35,672 nt of DNA from Beijerinckiaceae bacterium (lineage in GTDB: Bacteria > Pseudomonadota > Alphaproteobacteria > Rhizobiales > Beijerinckiaceae). How positions within the stretch are numbered: position 1 is the stretch's first letter; each line of letters begins with the position of its first letter. The position numbers and the translations under genes are program-made. Shown one piece after another: positions 15,744-24,075 of this stretch. Location: positions 1-35,672 of the forward strand of contig SCSF01000159.1 in assembly GCA_004298435.1 (NCBI GenBank), given 5' to 3'. The notes beneath the pieces were generated by a model, which was not told the origin of the DNA, made no database searches, and saw nothing but the letters and a program-made list of their open reading frames with translations.

Positions 15744-17303
15744 TCAGGCAGCGGAGCGAGTCCGCCGATGTGATCGCGGCTCGGGCTGCGGCGGCGGCGC
15801 TTCAGGGTCGAGCCGCGGCAGCGCGTTCATCACGCGTTCGGGTGGAAAGACGACGATGACTTCGGTTCCTTCCCGGACTTTCGATTTCAGCGTGAAGGTT
15901 CCACCATGCAGTTCGATGAGACCCTTGACGATGGGAAGACCGAGCCCTGAGCCTTCCTCTGCGTTCTTCTGAGCCAGTGTGCCGCGCCCGAAAGACGACA
16001 TCACCACCGGGATTTCGTCTTCGGGAATGCCGGGGCCGGTGTCCTTGACCGAGAAATATTGGCCGCCGAGCGCTGTCCAGCCGATCTTGATGCTGATGCT
16101 GCCGCCCTGGGGCGTGAATTTGATCGCGTTGGACAGGAGGTTCAGGGCGACCTGCCGCACGGCGCGTTCGTCGGCCCAGATGCGCGGCAGGTTCGGCTCC
16201 GCCGACTCGTGAATGACGATCTCGCGCTTCTTCGCCCTCAGCGACATCAGGTGACGGGATTCTTCGATGACGTTGAACAGCGCCACCGGCTCCGCCTTCA
16301 ACTCATAGCGGCCCGCTTCCACCCGCGAAAGATCGAGAATTTCATTGATGAGGGTCAGAAGATGCTGGCCGCTCGAATGGATGTCGCTCGAATAATCCTT
16401 GTAGGACGCCACTTTATGCGCGCCGAAAAGCTCCGCCTTCATCACCTCTGAAAAGCCGAGGATGGCGTTGAGCGGCGTCCGCAATTCGTGGCTCATCGTC
16501 GCGAGAAAGCGCGACTTGGCGAGATTGGCTTCCTCGGCGCGCAGGCGCGCCATATCGCTGTTGACCCTGGCCTGTTCGAGTTCGGCAATCAATTCGTCCT
16601 TCTCCGCCTGGATGGACAAGGTATCGAGCGCGCGCGAATAGAGTTTTTTGGCGAGGATTGCGGAATAGAGCAGAGTGCCGATGGCCAGCGCCGCGAGCGG
16701 CAGGTTGTGATCGAGCAGGCTTGCCGGCCACAGGAAAGCGACGATGGCGATTGTCATCGGCGCGAGCCCGGCATAGACGGCGACCGGGATCGAAGCGGTG
16801 ACGGTGGCGTTCATCGCCGCGACGAGAAGCAGAAGAACGAGGGCGAAGGTCTTGGCGTTAGGATCGGTTGCCGTACTGATGAAACCGATGACTTGAGCCC
16901 AGACAATTCCCTCGATCAGTTCGGCAATGACAAACTGGCTGCGCCAGCGCACGACATCGATGCCGGCGAGATCGAGGGACAGAAAGCGCGCAGCGAGCGC
17001 GTGCATCACGAAAAGCGTGATCAACTGGATGCAGATCCAGAGGAACAGCGTCTGCTGGGGCGCCCAGGCTGTCGCCACCACTGCGGCGACGATGGCGATC
17101 GTCATAAAACTGAAAGTGGTGCCTTGCTTGCCGTGTGCATAAAGCTGCAAGAGCTCGACATCGAAGGCGCGATGTCCGGAACCGGCGGAAGTGAGTTTCT
17201 CGCGCGCCTCGCGCACGCGCGCCGCAAGGCGGCGACGTTCGCCCGCGGTTTTCGGATCGGTGCCGCGGCCGCGTTCAATCATCTCCGCGGTAACTTCGGT
17301 CAT
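15744..17303 (-). CDS. Membrane sensor histidine kinase, PleC/PdhS-like
   Basis: A 519-residue kinase. An N-terminal cytoplasmic stretch of about 60 residues leads into six or seven hydrophobic helices (60-215) with no recognisable periplasmic sensor, then a coiled coil and HisKA with FLATMSHELRTPLNAILGFSEVMKAELFG, a form typical of alphaproteobacterial PleC/DivJ/PdhS kinases that act on DivK-like regulators. The ATPase part has NLLSNAIKFTPQGG, VKDTGPGIPEDEI and EGSGLGLPIVKGL. The C-terminus is Pro/Arg-rich. No response regulator is adjacent, so the partner is encoded elsewhere. Role in cell-cycle or surface control is inference from the family only. Confidence 0.9.
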   Translation of the reverse strand: MTEVTAEMIERGRGTDPKTAGERRRLAARVREAREKLTSAGSGHRAFDVELLQLYAHGKQGTTFSFMTIAIVAAVVATAWAPQQTLFLWICIQLITLFVMHALAARFLSLDLAGIDVVRWRSQFVIAELIEGIVWAQVIGFISTATDPNAKTFALVLLLLVAAMNATVTASIPVAVYAGLAPMTIAIVAFLWPASLLDHNLPLAALAIGTLLYSAILAKKLYSRALDTLSIQAEKDELIAELEQARVNSDMARLRAEEANLAKSRFLATMSHELRTPLNAILGFSEVMKAELFGAHKVASYKDYSSDIHSSGQHLLTLINEILDLSRVEAGRYELKAEPVALFNVIEESRHLMSLRAKKREIVIHESAEPNLPRIWADERAVRQVALNLLSNAIKFTPQGGSISIKIGWTALGGQYFSVKDTGPGIPEDEIPVVMSSFGRGTLAQKNAEEGSGLGLPIVKGLIELHGGTFTLKSKVREGTEVIVVFPPERVMNALPRLDPEAPPPQPEPRSHRRTRSAA

Positions 17304-17508
17304 CTTGTCGTCGGTCCGTTGGCTTCAATTCCCGCGCGCAAATCTCGTTCGGCCAGCCCGGAAAGATTGGGTGAACATCCGTCTGAAGGGGCATTGCCGG
17401 AACGGCTGGGGGCCGCTCTCTGGTTGCATCAGGGTATGCGTGTCCTGCCCGGGCATCCCCAACTTTCGCCGAGAAAGATTAACGCAAGACTCACGCAATC
17501 GCGCGAAT

Positions 17509-17522
17509 CCGCGTTAACGCGG
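17509..17522. promoter_or_regulatory. 14-bp perfect palindrome in a divergent intergenic region
   Basis: CCGCGTTAACGCGG is its own reverse complement and lies in the 301-bp region between the PleC-like kinase and the uracil-DNA glycosylase-like gene. A smaller inverted repeat (GGCAAGGATTGCC) begins at its right edge. It could be an operator; nothing known was matched. Confidence 0.35.
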
Positions 17523-17604
17523 CAAGGATTGCCGCGAGCCTCTTAACCTTGAATGGTCGGGCATCGTCTAACGTCTTGAATGACGCCGGAGGCAATTTTG
17601 GTTA

Positions 17605-18363
17605 ATGCTGTCGTGGGCACGCCCCGCGCGGCGCCGGCGGCCAGACAGCACGAAAGAAAAGCCGGAATTGAACGTTAAAACCACTCTCGCGGTGAAAGGC
17701 GGCGCTTCCACAAGGGCAAGGCCATCTTCCGCGCCTGACTCTGCCGATCTTAAAGCCCTGATCGAACGGATCGAGGCCTGCCGTATCTGCCGTGATGCGC
17801 CGCAGGGCGCGAGACTGCCGCATGAACCGCGGCCGGTCATACGCCTGTCCTCAACAGCGCGCCTGCTGGTCGCGGGGCAGGCGCCAGGCGTGCGCGTGCA
17901 TAATACAGGTGTGCCATTCAACGACCCCTCCGGGGACCGTCTGCGCGAGTGGATGGGCGTCTCGCGCGAGGTTTTCTATGATGAAGCGCGCGTTGCGATC
18001 ATTCCGATGGGATTTTGTTTTCCCGGCCATGACGCGGCCAAAGGCGATCTGCCGCCGCGGCGGGAATGCCGTGCGCAATGGCACGATACTCTGTTTGAGA
18101 TGCTGCCGCAGATCGAGACGATCCTGGCGATCGGCCGCTATGCGCAGGCCTATCATTTTGGGCGTCTGAATATCCCATATGATAAAAACGCCAGGCTCGA
18201 TGCTCTTGTCGGAAGCTGGCGGGAGCAGGAGGGCCGCAGGCCGCGCGTCATTGCCCTGCCGCATCCTTCCTGGCGCAATAATGCGTGGCTGAAGCGCAAT
18301 CCCTGGTTCACGGAGGAAGTCATCCCCATGCTTCGCGCCGAGGTGGCGCGAGCCATCGCCTGA
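17605..18363 (+). CDS. Uracil-DNA glycosylase-like protein with four-cysteine Fe-S pattern
   Basis: A 252-residue protein; the first 45 residues are Arg/Lys-rich and poorly conserved in character, and the start is uncertain (GGAGG is 12 nt before ATG 17605). Motif A is LLVAGQAPGVRVHNTGVPF followed by DPSGDRLREWMGV; motif B is ALPHPSWRNN. Cysteines C59 and C62 (CRIC), C138 (GFCFPG) and C155 (RRECRAQ) have the arrangement of the [4Fe-4S] family 4/5 uracil-DNA glycosylases, which remove uracil from DNA. It belongs to a branch with the GFCFPG...GDLPPR block, whose activity is less well known. No other repair gene adjoins it. Confidence 0.82.
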   Translation: MLSWARPARRRRPDSTKEKPELNVKTTLAVKGGASTRARPSSAPDSADLKALIERIEACRICRDAPQGARLPHEPRPVIRLSSTARLLVAGQAPGVRVHNTGVPFNDPSGDRLREWMGVSREVFYDEARVAIIPMGFCFPGHDAAKGDLPPRRECRAQWHDTLFEMLPQIETILAIGRYAQAYHFGRLNIPYDKNARLDALVGSWREQEGRRPRVIALPHPSWRNNAWLKRNPWFTEEVIPMLRAEVARAIA

Positions 18364-18437
18364 TACGGCCAGGATTCGGCCGGGCTTTGACCTTTTTGCG
18401 CCGCGCCTCAGATAGACTGAGGTGAAGGAGAACGGCT

Positions 18438-18656
18438 ATGAGCCTGACGCGCGAGGAGGTAACTTCGGTTCTGGGACCGGTAGACGATGCTCTCGCGGCG
18501 GAGGTTCTGGCGACCGGCGCTTCGCTCGCGGAACTCTCAGAAGCGTGGGCGTGGCTGAACGCGGACGAAGCGCAGCTCAATGCCTATCGGCCCATGCCGA
18601 CCGGCCGCGTGGCGCAACTTATCGACATCCTGTCGCCGCCCGACGAGGAGCAATAG
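18438..18656 (+). CDS. Small acidic protein of unknown function (72 aa)
   Basis: Starts at MSLTREEVTSVLGPVDDALA with GAAGGAGA 6 nt upstream, a strong site. The product is acidic and mostly helical, soluble, with no signal peptide or cysteine. It ends PPDEEQ. It lies 74 bp after the uracil-DNA glycosylase-like gene on the same strand and may be co-transcribed. I do not recognise a family. Codon use (G/C at third positions) is like its neighbours, which supports real coding. Confidence 0.7.
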   Translation: MSLTREEVTSVLGPVDDALAAEVLATGASLAELSEAWAWLNADEAQLNAYRPMPTGRVAQLIDILSPPDEEQ

Positions 18657-18662
18657 GGGTTA

Positions 18663-18690
18663 CCCGGCGCGAAGCCATGCTTCGGCCGGG
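18663..18690. terminator. Hairpin between convergent genes (possible bidirectional terminator)
   Basis: CCCGGC-G-CGAAGC-CAT-GCTTCG-GCCGGG is a 12-bp stem with one bulged G, set exactly between the stops of the 72-residue protein gene and pepN. There is no T-run on either side, so its termination strength is uncertain. Confidence 0.5.
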
Positions 18691-18700
18691 AATAGAGAGG

Positions 18701-21361
18701 TTACGCGAGCGAGCGCTCCGCAATGTCCTGCACGTCGGGCGAAAGATGCGGAGCGCTGGCCACCCGTCGCAAAGCCTTTTCGGCCTGCTGGCGACGTTCG
18801 GCCTCGAAGATGCGCCAGCTCTTGAAGGTTGCGAGCATGCGCGCCGCGACCTGCGGATTCGTTGCGTTGAGGGCCAGAACGACTTCGACGAGCAAGTCGT
18901 AGCCGCTTCCGTCTTTCGCATTGAAGCGCGTCAGATTGCCCGCCGCGAATGCGCCGACGAGCGCCCGCACGCGGTTCGGATTGCCGAGCGAGAAGGCCGG
19001 ATGCTGCATCAGGCTTCGCACGCGCGCCAGCGTTTCCGTTTCAGGAATTGCCGCCTGCAAGGCGAACCATTTGTCGATGACCAGCGGCTCGTCCGCATAT
19101 TCGTCGTAGAAACCGGCAAGCGCAGCTTCGCGTTCGGGACCGGCCTTCGTTGCGAGCACGCCAAGCGCCGCGATCTTGTCCGTCATGCACCGAGCCTCGC
19201 TGAACTGCTGCAATGCGAGTTCCGGCGCACGATCCTTCTGTCCGGCAGTGTAGAGATCGAGCGCGGCGTTGCGGAGCGCGCGACGTCCGGCTGAGGCGGC
19301 ATCCGGCGAATAGGGCGCGGAATCCGTCAGCTTCCGGTAAGTGTCGAGAAGCGAAGCGGCAAGACCTGCCCCGACGGATTCGCGCAAGAGCTTGCGGGCT
19401 ACAAAAATGGCGTCAGGATCAACGTTCTCGCCGATCTCGCGGGCAATGTCGGCTTCACCCGGGAAAGTGACGATCTGCGCGGCAAGGGCAGGGTCTGCAT
19501 CGCTCGAGTCGAGCACGCGCCTGAGCGCTGCGATGAAATCCCTGTCAGGCTCGGGCGTCTCTCCTGCGCGCAAAGCGGCGATATTGTGCAGAAGCAGCCG
19601 CGTTGCGTAACTCTGCGCCGCCTGCCATCGATTGAAACTGTCCTTGTCATGCGCGATGAGCGTGACGAGATCAGCTTCACTGATGTCATAGGAAAGCCGG
19701 ACAGGCGCCGAAAATCCGCGCAAGAGCGAGAGGACAGGGCGGTTCGGCAGATTGTGAAATCTTACGCGGCGATGCTCCTCGGTCAGCTCGATCGTGCCAC
19801 GCTCGCGTTCCCGAGGCGTGGCGCCGTCATTATTTTCAGTCACAAGCGGCAGTGTCTCGCCGGTTTCACCAAGAAGGCCGAGTTCGACCGGGATAACGAC
19901 AGGCAGCTTGGTCTCCTGGCCTGGTGTCGGCTTGCAACTCTGGTGCAGGTCGAGTGTCAGGCTCCGGCTTGCGGCATCATAGCTTGCCGTCACTTCGAGA
20001 AACGGCGTTCCGGCCTGCGAATACCAGCGCAGGAACTGCCCGAGATCGCGGCCGGAAACGTCCGCGAAACAGCCGATGAATTCCTCGATGGTTGCCGCCG
20101 TGCCATCGTAACGCTCGAAGTAAAGATCCATGCCGGCGCGAAACGCCTCTGCGCCGATCAGCACCCTGAGCATACGGATGAGCTCGGCGCCTTTTTCATA
20201 GACCGTGGCGGTGTAGAAGTTGTTGATCTCGAGGTAGACCTCGGGGCGCACATTATGCGCGAGCGGGCCAGCGTCTTCGGGAAACTGCTGAGCCCGCAGG
20301 GTGCGCACATCGGCGATGCGGCGCACAGCCGCCGAACGCATGGCGGCCGAGAACGCGTGATCGCGAAAAACCGTCAGGCCTTCCTTGAGACAGAGCTGAA
20401 ACCAGTCGCGGCAGGTGATGCGGTTGCCGGTCCAGTTGTGAAAATATTCATGCCCGATGACGGCTTCGATCTGCGCGTAATCCGTATCGGTTGCTGTGCG
20501 CGGCGAGGCCAAAACATATTTGTCGTTGAAGACGTTCAGGCCCTTGTTCTCCATCGCGCCCATGTTGAAGTCCGAAACGGCGACGATATTGAAAACATCG
20601 AGATCATATTCGCGGCCGAAGGCTTCTTCGTCCCAGCGCATCGCGCGTTTCAGCGCGCCCATCGCATAAGTGGCGCTTTCCTCCTTGCCATGTTCGACAT
20701 GAATGCCGAGGGCGACCTTGCGCCCTGAGGCGGTGACGAATTCGTCATGGATCGAGCCGAGATCGCCGCCGACGAGAGCGAAAAGATAGCAGGGCTTGGG
20801 GAATGGGTCGTGCCAGACAGCGTAATGCCGGCCCGTACCTTCGACCACGCCGGTTTCCGTGCAGTTGCCGTTGCTCAGGAGCAGCGGCGCTTCGGCGAGG
20901 TCGGCCTCGATGCGGGTCGTATAGACGCTGAGCACGTCGGGCCGGTCGAGAAAATAGGTGATCCGGCGGAAACCCTCAGCCTCGCATTGCGTGCAATAGG
21001 CCGAGCCGGAGCGATAAAGGCCCATGAGGTGTGTATTGGCCGCGGGGTCAATCTCCGTCTCGATTTCGAGACTGAAGGGCCGCTGCGGTGGTTTTGCCAG
21101 CGTCAGTTGGTCCGGCGTGACAAAATTGGCGGCGGGATTGAGCTCCTTGCCGTCGAGAACAATGCGGCGCGCCTTGAGGCCGTCGCCGTCGAGCACGAGA
21201 TCAGCGCCGCTTCTGCCCTTTGGGTTGGGTCTCACCGCCAGCCGCGCCACGACGCGCGTCGCGTGCGTATCGAGCCTGAAGTCGAGGTCGACGGTGTCGA
21301 TCAGATAGTCTGGCGACCGGTAATCGGCGAGGCGGATTGGTTGGGCTGTGTCGGTACGCAT
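18701..21361 (-). CDS. pepN: Aminopeptidase N (M1 family)
   Basis: An 886-residue zinc aminopeptidase close in length to the E. coli enzyme (870). Seen: substrate-anchoring GAMENKGLN (about residue 265), zinc motif HEYFHNWTGNRI (H about 303, H about 307) with the third ligand Glu in LKEGLTVFRD about 19 residues on, and the conserved tyrosine region IRMLRVLIG/YFERYDG. The C-terminal half is the all-helical domain of the PepN type. It removes N-terminal residues from peptides in the cytoplasm. GAGG lies 5 nt before ATG 21361. It is divergent from the MxaD-like genes across a 335-bp region in which I could not pick out a convincing promoter. Confidence 0.97.
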   Translation of the reverse strand: MRTDTAQPIRLADYRSPDYLIDTVDLDFRLDTHATRVVARLAVRPNPKGRSGADLVLDGDGLKARRIVLDGKELNPAANFVTPDQLTLAKPPQRPFSLEIETEIDPAANTHLMGLYRSGSAYCTQCEAEGFRRITYFLDRPDVLSVYTTRIEADLAEAPLLLSNGNCTETGVVEGTGRHYAVWHDPFPKPCYLFALVGGDLGSIHDEFVTASGRKVALGIHVEHGKEESATYAMGALKRAMRWDEEAFGREYDLDVFNIVAVSDFNMGAMENKGLNVFNDKYVLASPRTATDTDYAQIEAVIGHEYFHNWTGNRITCRDWFQLCLKEGLTVFRDHAFSAAMRSAAVRRIADVRTLRAQQFPEDAGPLAHNVRPEVYLEINNFYTATVYEKGAELIRMLRVLIGAEAFRAGMDLYFERYDGTAATIEEFIGCFADVSGRDLGQFLRWYSQAGTPFLEVTASYDAASRSLTLDLHQSCKPTPGQETKLPVVIPVELGLLGETGETLPLVTENNDGATPRERERGTIELTEEHRRVRFHNLPNRPVLSLLRGFSAPVRLSYDISEADLVTLIAHDKDSFNRWQAAQSYATRLLLHNIAALRAGETPEPDRDFIAALRRVLDSSDADPALAAQIVTFPGEADIAREIGENVDPDAIFVARKLLRESVGAGLAASLLDTYRKLTDSAPYSPDAASAGRRALRNAALDLYTAGQKDRAPELALQQFSEARCMTDKIAALGVLATKAGPEREAALAGFYDEYADEPLVIDKWFALQAAIPETETLARVRSLMQHPAFSLGNPNRVRALVGAFAAGNLTRFNAKDGSGYDLLVEVVLALNATNPQVAARMLATFKSWRIFEAERRQQAEKALRRVASAPHLSPDVQDIAERSLA

Positions 21362-21696
21362 GTAAACCTCGCGCTGGCATCACGAATGGAAGAATCTCAG
21401 AAGGTATATCAGAGCAAGTAAAGCAGATCGCCGACTTTGCCAGGATGGCCGGTCGAATATCCGCATTCTTGCGAATGGCTGAAAGATTACAGCCCTGTCA
21501 TTTATCGGCTGAGGCTTTGGGAAGGCGCGTGCGGATGCGACGATCCGTCCCGCCGTGCGCGTGACTGTGTCACCATCATAAAACGTCGTAGGGGGCAGGC
21601 AACGCGCCGGAACGTGAAAAAATCCGGGCTAGCTTTGCTGGCGCGGCTGTGTAAGTTCGTGCCGCGTATTTTGCCTTGCAGGGAGGAAAAGGCTCG
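21362..21696. other. 335-bp divergent intergenic region, pepN / MxaD-like genes
   Basis: No coding potential is seen; ORFs 21337..21564 and 21437..21700 have no ribosome-binding site and no family resemblance. It must carry promoters for both directions. A GGGAGG ribosome-binding site for the first MxaD-like gene ends it. Confidence 0.5.
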
Positions 21697-22263
21697 ATGA
21701 AAGCACGGAATACGGCGGCTCTGCGCATCGGCGGTATGATGCTCGGGATTTCGATGGCATCTGTGGCGATGCCCTATGTGGCTCTGGCCCATGGCCCCAC
21801 CCGGCAGAAGGTGACCGAGTCAGTCGAGATCAACGCGCCGGCCGCCAAAGTCTGGGCGACGATCGGCAACTTCCAGAATATGGCCTGGTGCGATGACGTC
21901 GCGAAAACGACGGGCACCGGCGGCAACGTGCCGAATACTGCGAACCGCGTCATAACATTGAAGAGTGGCGCGACGATCACGCAGGATCTCACCCGCTACG
22001 ATGCCAAGGAGATGAGCTACGGCTATTTCACCGACAAGATCGACATCAAGGTTCTGCCAGTGAACGACTATTCCGGCGAAATCAAAGTGATCCCCGAGGG
22101 GGCGAACAAAAGCAAGGTTTCCTGGGAAGCGGCTTTCTACCGCGGATATATGAACAATGATCCGCCGCCGAACCTCAGTGACGACGCTTCTCTCAAGGCC
22201 GTCACCAAATGGGTGCGGACAAGGCTTGATGGGCTCAAGACGAAGATGGAAGCGACGCACTGA
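21697..22263 (+). CDS. MxaD-like periplasmic SRPBCC protein, paralogue 1
   Basis: A 188-residue protein from ATG 21697, which has GGGAGG about 10 nt upstream. A signal peptide ends near YVALA-HGPT. The mature part is an SRPBCC (START-like) fold: SVEINAPAAKVWATIGNF, then TGTGGN, and a C-terminal helix. The HGPTRQKV start, the GTGG loop, KVLPVNDYSGEI and FYRGY segments follow MxaD, a periplasmic protein that assists methanol dehydrogenase and its cytochrome cL in methylotrophs. No mxaF/xoxF or cytochrome lies nearby, so the partner is not shown. A paralogue sharing roughly half its residues follows after 102 bp; together with the YVTN propeller gene they look like one operon. Confidence 0.87.
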   Translation: MKARNTAALRIGGMMLGISMASVAMPYVALAHGPTRQKVTESVEINAPAAKVWATIGNFQNMAWCDDVAKTTGTGGNVPNTANRVITLKSGATITQDLTRYDAKEMSYGYFTDKIDIKVLPVNDYSGEIKVIPEGANKSKVSWEAAFYRGYMNNDPPPNLSDDASLKAVTKWVRTRLDGLKTKMEATH

Positions 22264-22365
22264 AGCGCCGCATGTCTGAATTGAGATAACCGGAGCCATT
22301 TCGGTTCTGATGAAATCAGGACCGAAGTTCTATTTTCCCATTTTGAATTGAGGAGAGAATCCAGG

Positions 22366-22920
22366 ATGAAAAGCTCGCGTTTCGCTGCTTTGCTCATCGG
22401 ATGCGCTTTTGGGTCGGCGTTGCCGTCTCTCGCCCTCGCTCATGGCGCTTCGAGACTGAAACTGATCAAGTCCGTCGAAATCAACGCGCCGGCCGCCAAG
22501 GTGTGGAAGATCGTCGGCAATTTCGACAATATGGACTGGGTGCCGACTGTCGCGAAGACGGCGGGAACCGGCGGCGACAATCCCGATAACGCCAAGCGGG
22601 TCCTCACTCTCAAGAACGGCGGGAAAATCAACGAGTCGCTTTACAAATACGATCCCGACTCGATGAGCTATTCCTATTACATGGACCACGTTGATCTGAA
22701 GATTCTGCCCGTCACCAATTACTCTGCGACTCTTGTGGTGATACCGGAGGGGAGCAAGAGCAAGGTCGAATGGCGTGGCGCTTTCTTCCGTGGCGACCCG
22801 AATTTCGATCCGCCGCCTGCGCTCAATGATGATGCCGCAACGAAGGCTGTGACGAAGCTTTATGTTTCAGGCCTTACGTCGCTGAAGCAGAAGATCGAGG
22901 CCGGCGAGGCGATAAATTGA
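22366..22920 (+). CDS. MxaD-like periplasmic SRPBCC protein, paralogue 2
   Basis: A 184-residue protein from ATG 22366, with GAGGAGAG about 10 nt upstream; the track start at 22348 lies before that site. The signal peptide ends LPSLALA-HGAS. The mature part repeats the features of paralogue 1: SVEINAPAAKVWKIVGNF, AKTAGTGGDN, KILPVTNYSATL, FFRGD, DPPPALNDDAA. The pair clearly arose by tandem duplication but has diverged: in the loop after GNF, paralogue 1 has MAWCDDV and paralogue 2 has MDWVPTV, so only paralogue 1 has a cysteine there. Its TGA stop overlaps the TTG start of the YVTN gene, coupling the two. Confidence 0.87.
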   Translation: MKSSRFAALLIGCAFGSALPSLALAHGASRLKLIKSVEINAPAAKVWKIVGNFDNMDWVPTVAKTAGTGGDNPDNAKRVLTLKNGGKINESLYKYDPDSMSYSYYMDHVDLKILPVTNYSATLVVIPEGSKSKVEWRGAFFRGDPNFDPPPALNDDAATKAVTKLYVSGLTSLKQKIEAGEAIN

Positions 22921-23885
22921 GCCGCCTCGGCCATTTCGCCCGGCTGATCGCCGCAGCGGGCGTTTCTATCGGCTTCGTGGCGGTTGGTTCCGCACTGGCG
23001 GATGAAGCCTTCATCACTAATCAGAACGCCAATTCGGTCAGCGTGCTGGATCTGACGTCCAAAAAAGTCGTCGCGACGATTCCAGTCGCCGGCAAGCCTG
23101 CGGGAATTGCAATGTCGCGGGATGGCACCCGCGCCTATGTGACGAGCCCCGAGGGTCCGTATGTTTCGGTGATCGATACGGCGTCGCGCCGCGTGCTGCG
23201 CAAGTTTCCCGCGGGCAGGGACCCGTTGGGGATTGCTATCGACCCGACGGGCAAGTTCGTCTATGTCGCCGATTTCGACATACCGCATCTCTACAAAATC
23301 GACGTCAGCACGGGCAAGATCGTCGCCGACGCGCATGTCGGCAAATCGCCTTGCGGCGTTGCGGTGACCCCGAATGGAAAGCTGATTGTCGTTGCCGATC
23401 GCGATGACAATCAGATTTCGATTGTCGATGCCGCAACATTCAAACGGATCGGAGTCGTCAAGGTTGGACAGCATCCCTTCGGGCTGACAATCGATGCGGA
23501 AGGCAAGCGGGTCTACACGGCGGATGTCGTCAGCAACACCGTCTCGGTTGTGGATCTTGCCAGCCAGAAACTCATCGGCACCGTCAAGACCGGCCTGCGC
23601 CCCTATGTGGTCGCGGTGAACGGCAAATACGGCTTCTCGACCGACGAGTATGGCGGCACGGTCACCGTCTTCGATCTCAAGACGCTGAAATTCGTCAAGC
23701 GGATCAATGTCGGCGATTATCCGGAAGGCATTGAGTTCAGTTCCGACGGCAGCAAACTCTATGTCGCGAACTGGATGTCGGATGATGTCTGGGGCATCGA
23801 TGCGAAGACCTTCAAACCTGTCGCAAAAATAAAGGTCCAGGACGGCCCGCGGTCGTTCGGGACATTTATTCGCAAGACGCCGTGA
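22917..23885 (+). CDS. Secreted YVTN-family beta-propeller protein
   Basis: A 322-residue protein starting at TTG 22917, which overlaps the preceding TGA (TTGA) and has GAGG 7 nt upstream; no ATG lies nearby in a better place. A signal peptide (LIAAAGVSIGFVAVGSALA) precedes about seven blade repeats of the YVTN type, each with a core such as GIAIDPTGKFVYVADF, NQISIVDAATFKRIGVVKVG and GSKLYVANWMSDDVWGID. Such propellers are periplasmic binding scaffolds; some methylotrophs carry one linked to PQQ-dependent oxidation. Being last of three genes for secreted proteins, it likely works with the two MxaD-like proteins. No cytochrome CXXCH motif is present. Confidence 0.9.
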   Translation: MSRLGHFARLIAAAGVSIGFVAVGSALADEAFITNQNANSVSVLDLTSKKVVATIPVAGKPAGIAMSRDGTRAYVTSPEGPYVSVIDTASRRVLRKFPAGRDPLGIAIDPTGKFVYVADFDIPHLYKIDVSTGKIVADAHVGKSPCGVAVTPNGKLIVVADRDDNQISIVDAATFKRIGVVKVGQHPFGLTIDAEGKRVYTADVVSNTVSVVDLASQKLIGTVKTGLRPYVVAVNGKYGFSTDEYGGTVTVFDLKTLKFVKRINVGDYPEGIEFSSDGSKLYVANWMSDDVWGIDAKTFKPVAKIKVQDGPRSFGTFIRKTP

Positions 23886-23959
23886 ACTAAAGCGCAGCCG
23901 GCGCGTTATGCGGGCAGGACACGGCCTCTGGCCGAGTCGTTTCGCGCCGGACCCGGGGG

Positions 23960-24075
23960 CGTATCAGAGTTCGAGCCCTCGGCCTTCGGGTCCCCGCAGA
24001 CCCCCCCTTCGCCCGCTTGCGGGAGAAGGCGACGAGCGGATGCCAGGCGGATGAGGGTTCTCGCAAGCGGGCTTC
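23960..24075. repeat. Palindromic intergenic repeat (GCCCGCTTGCGGGAGAAGG type)
   Basis: Inverted arms GCCCGCTTGCGGGAGAA (24011-24027) and TTCTCGCAAGCGGGC (24058-24072) flank AGGCGACGAGCGGATG...GATGAGGGT, a composition common in dispersed repeats of Hyphomicrobiales. It lies between the convergent YVTN and LplT-like genes and may act as a transcription end. Confidence 0.7.

Noticed and set aside
17470-17575. CtrA boxes (TTAA-N7-TTAA) before the PleC-like kinase
   Set aside because: Several TTAAC words occur, but none are spaced by seven bases to a second half-site.
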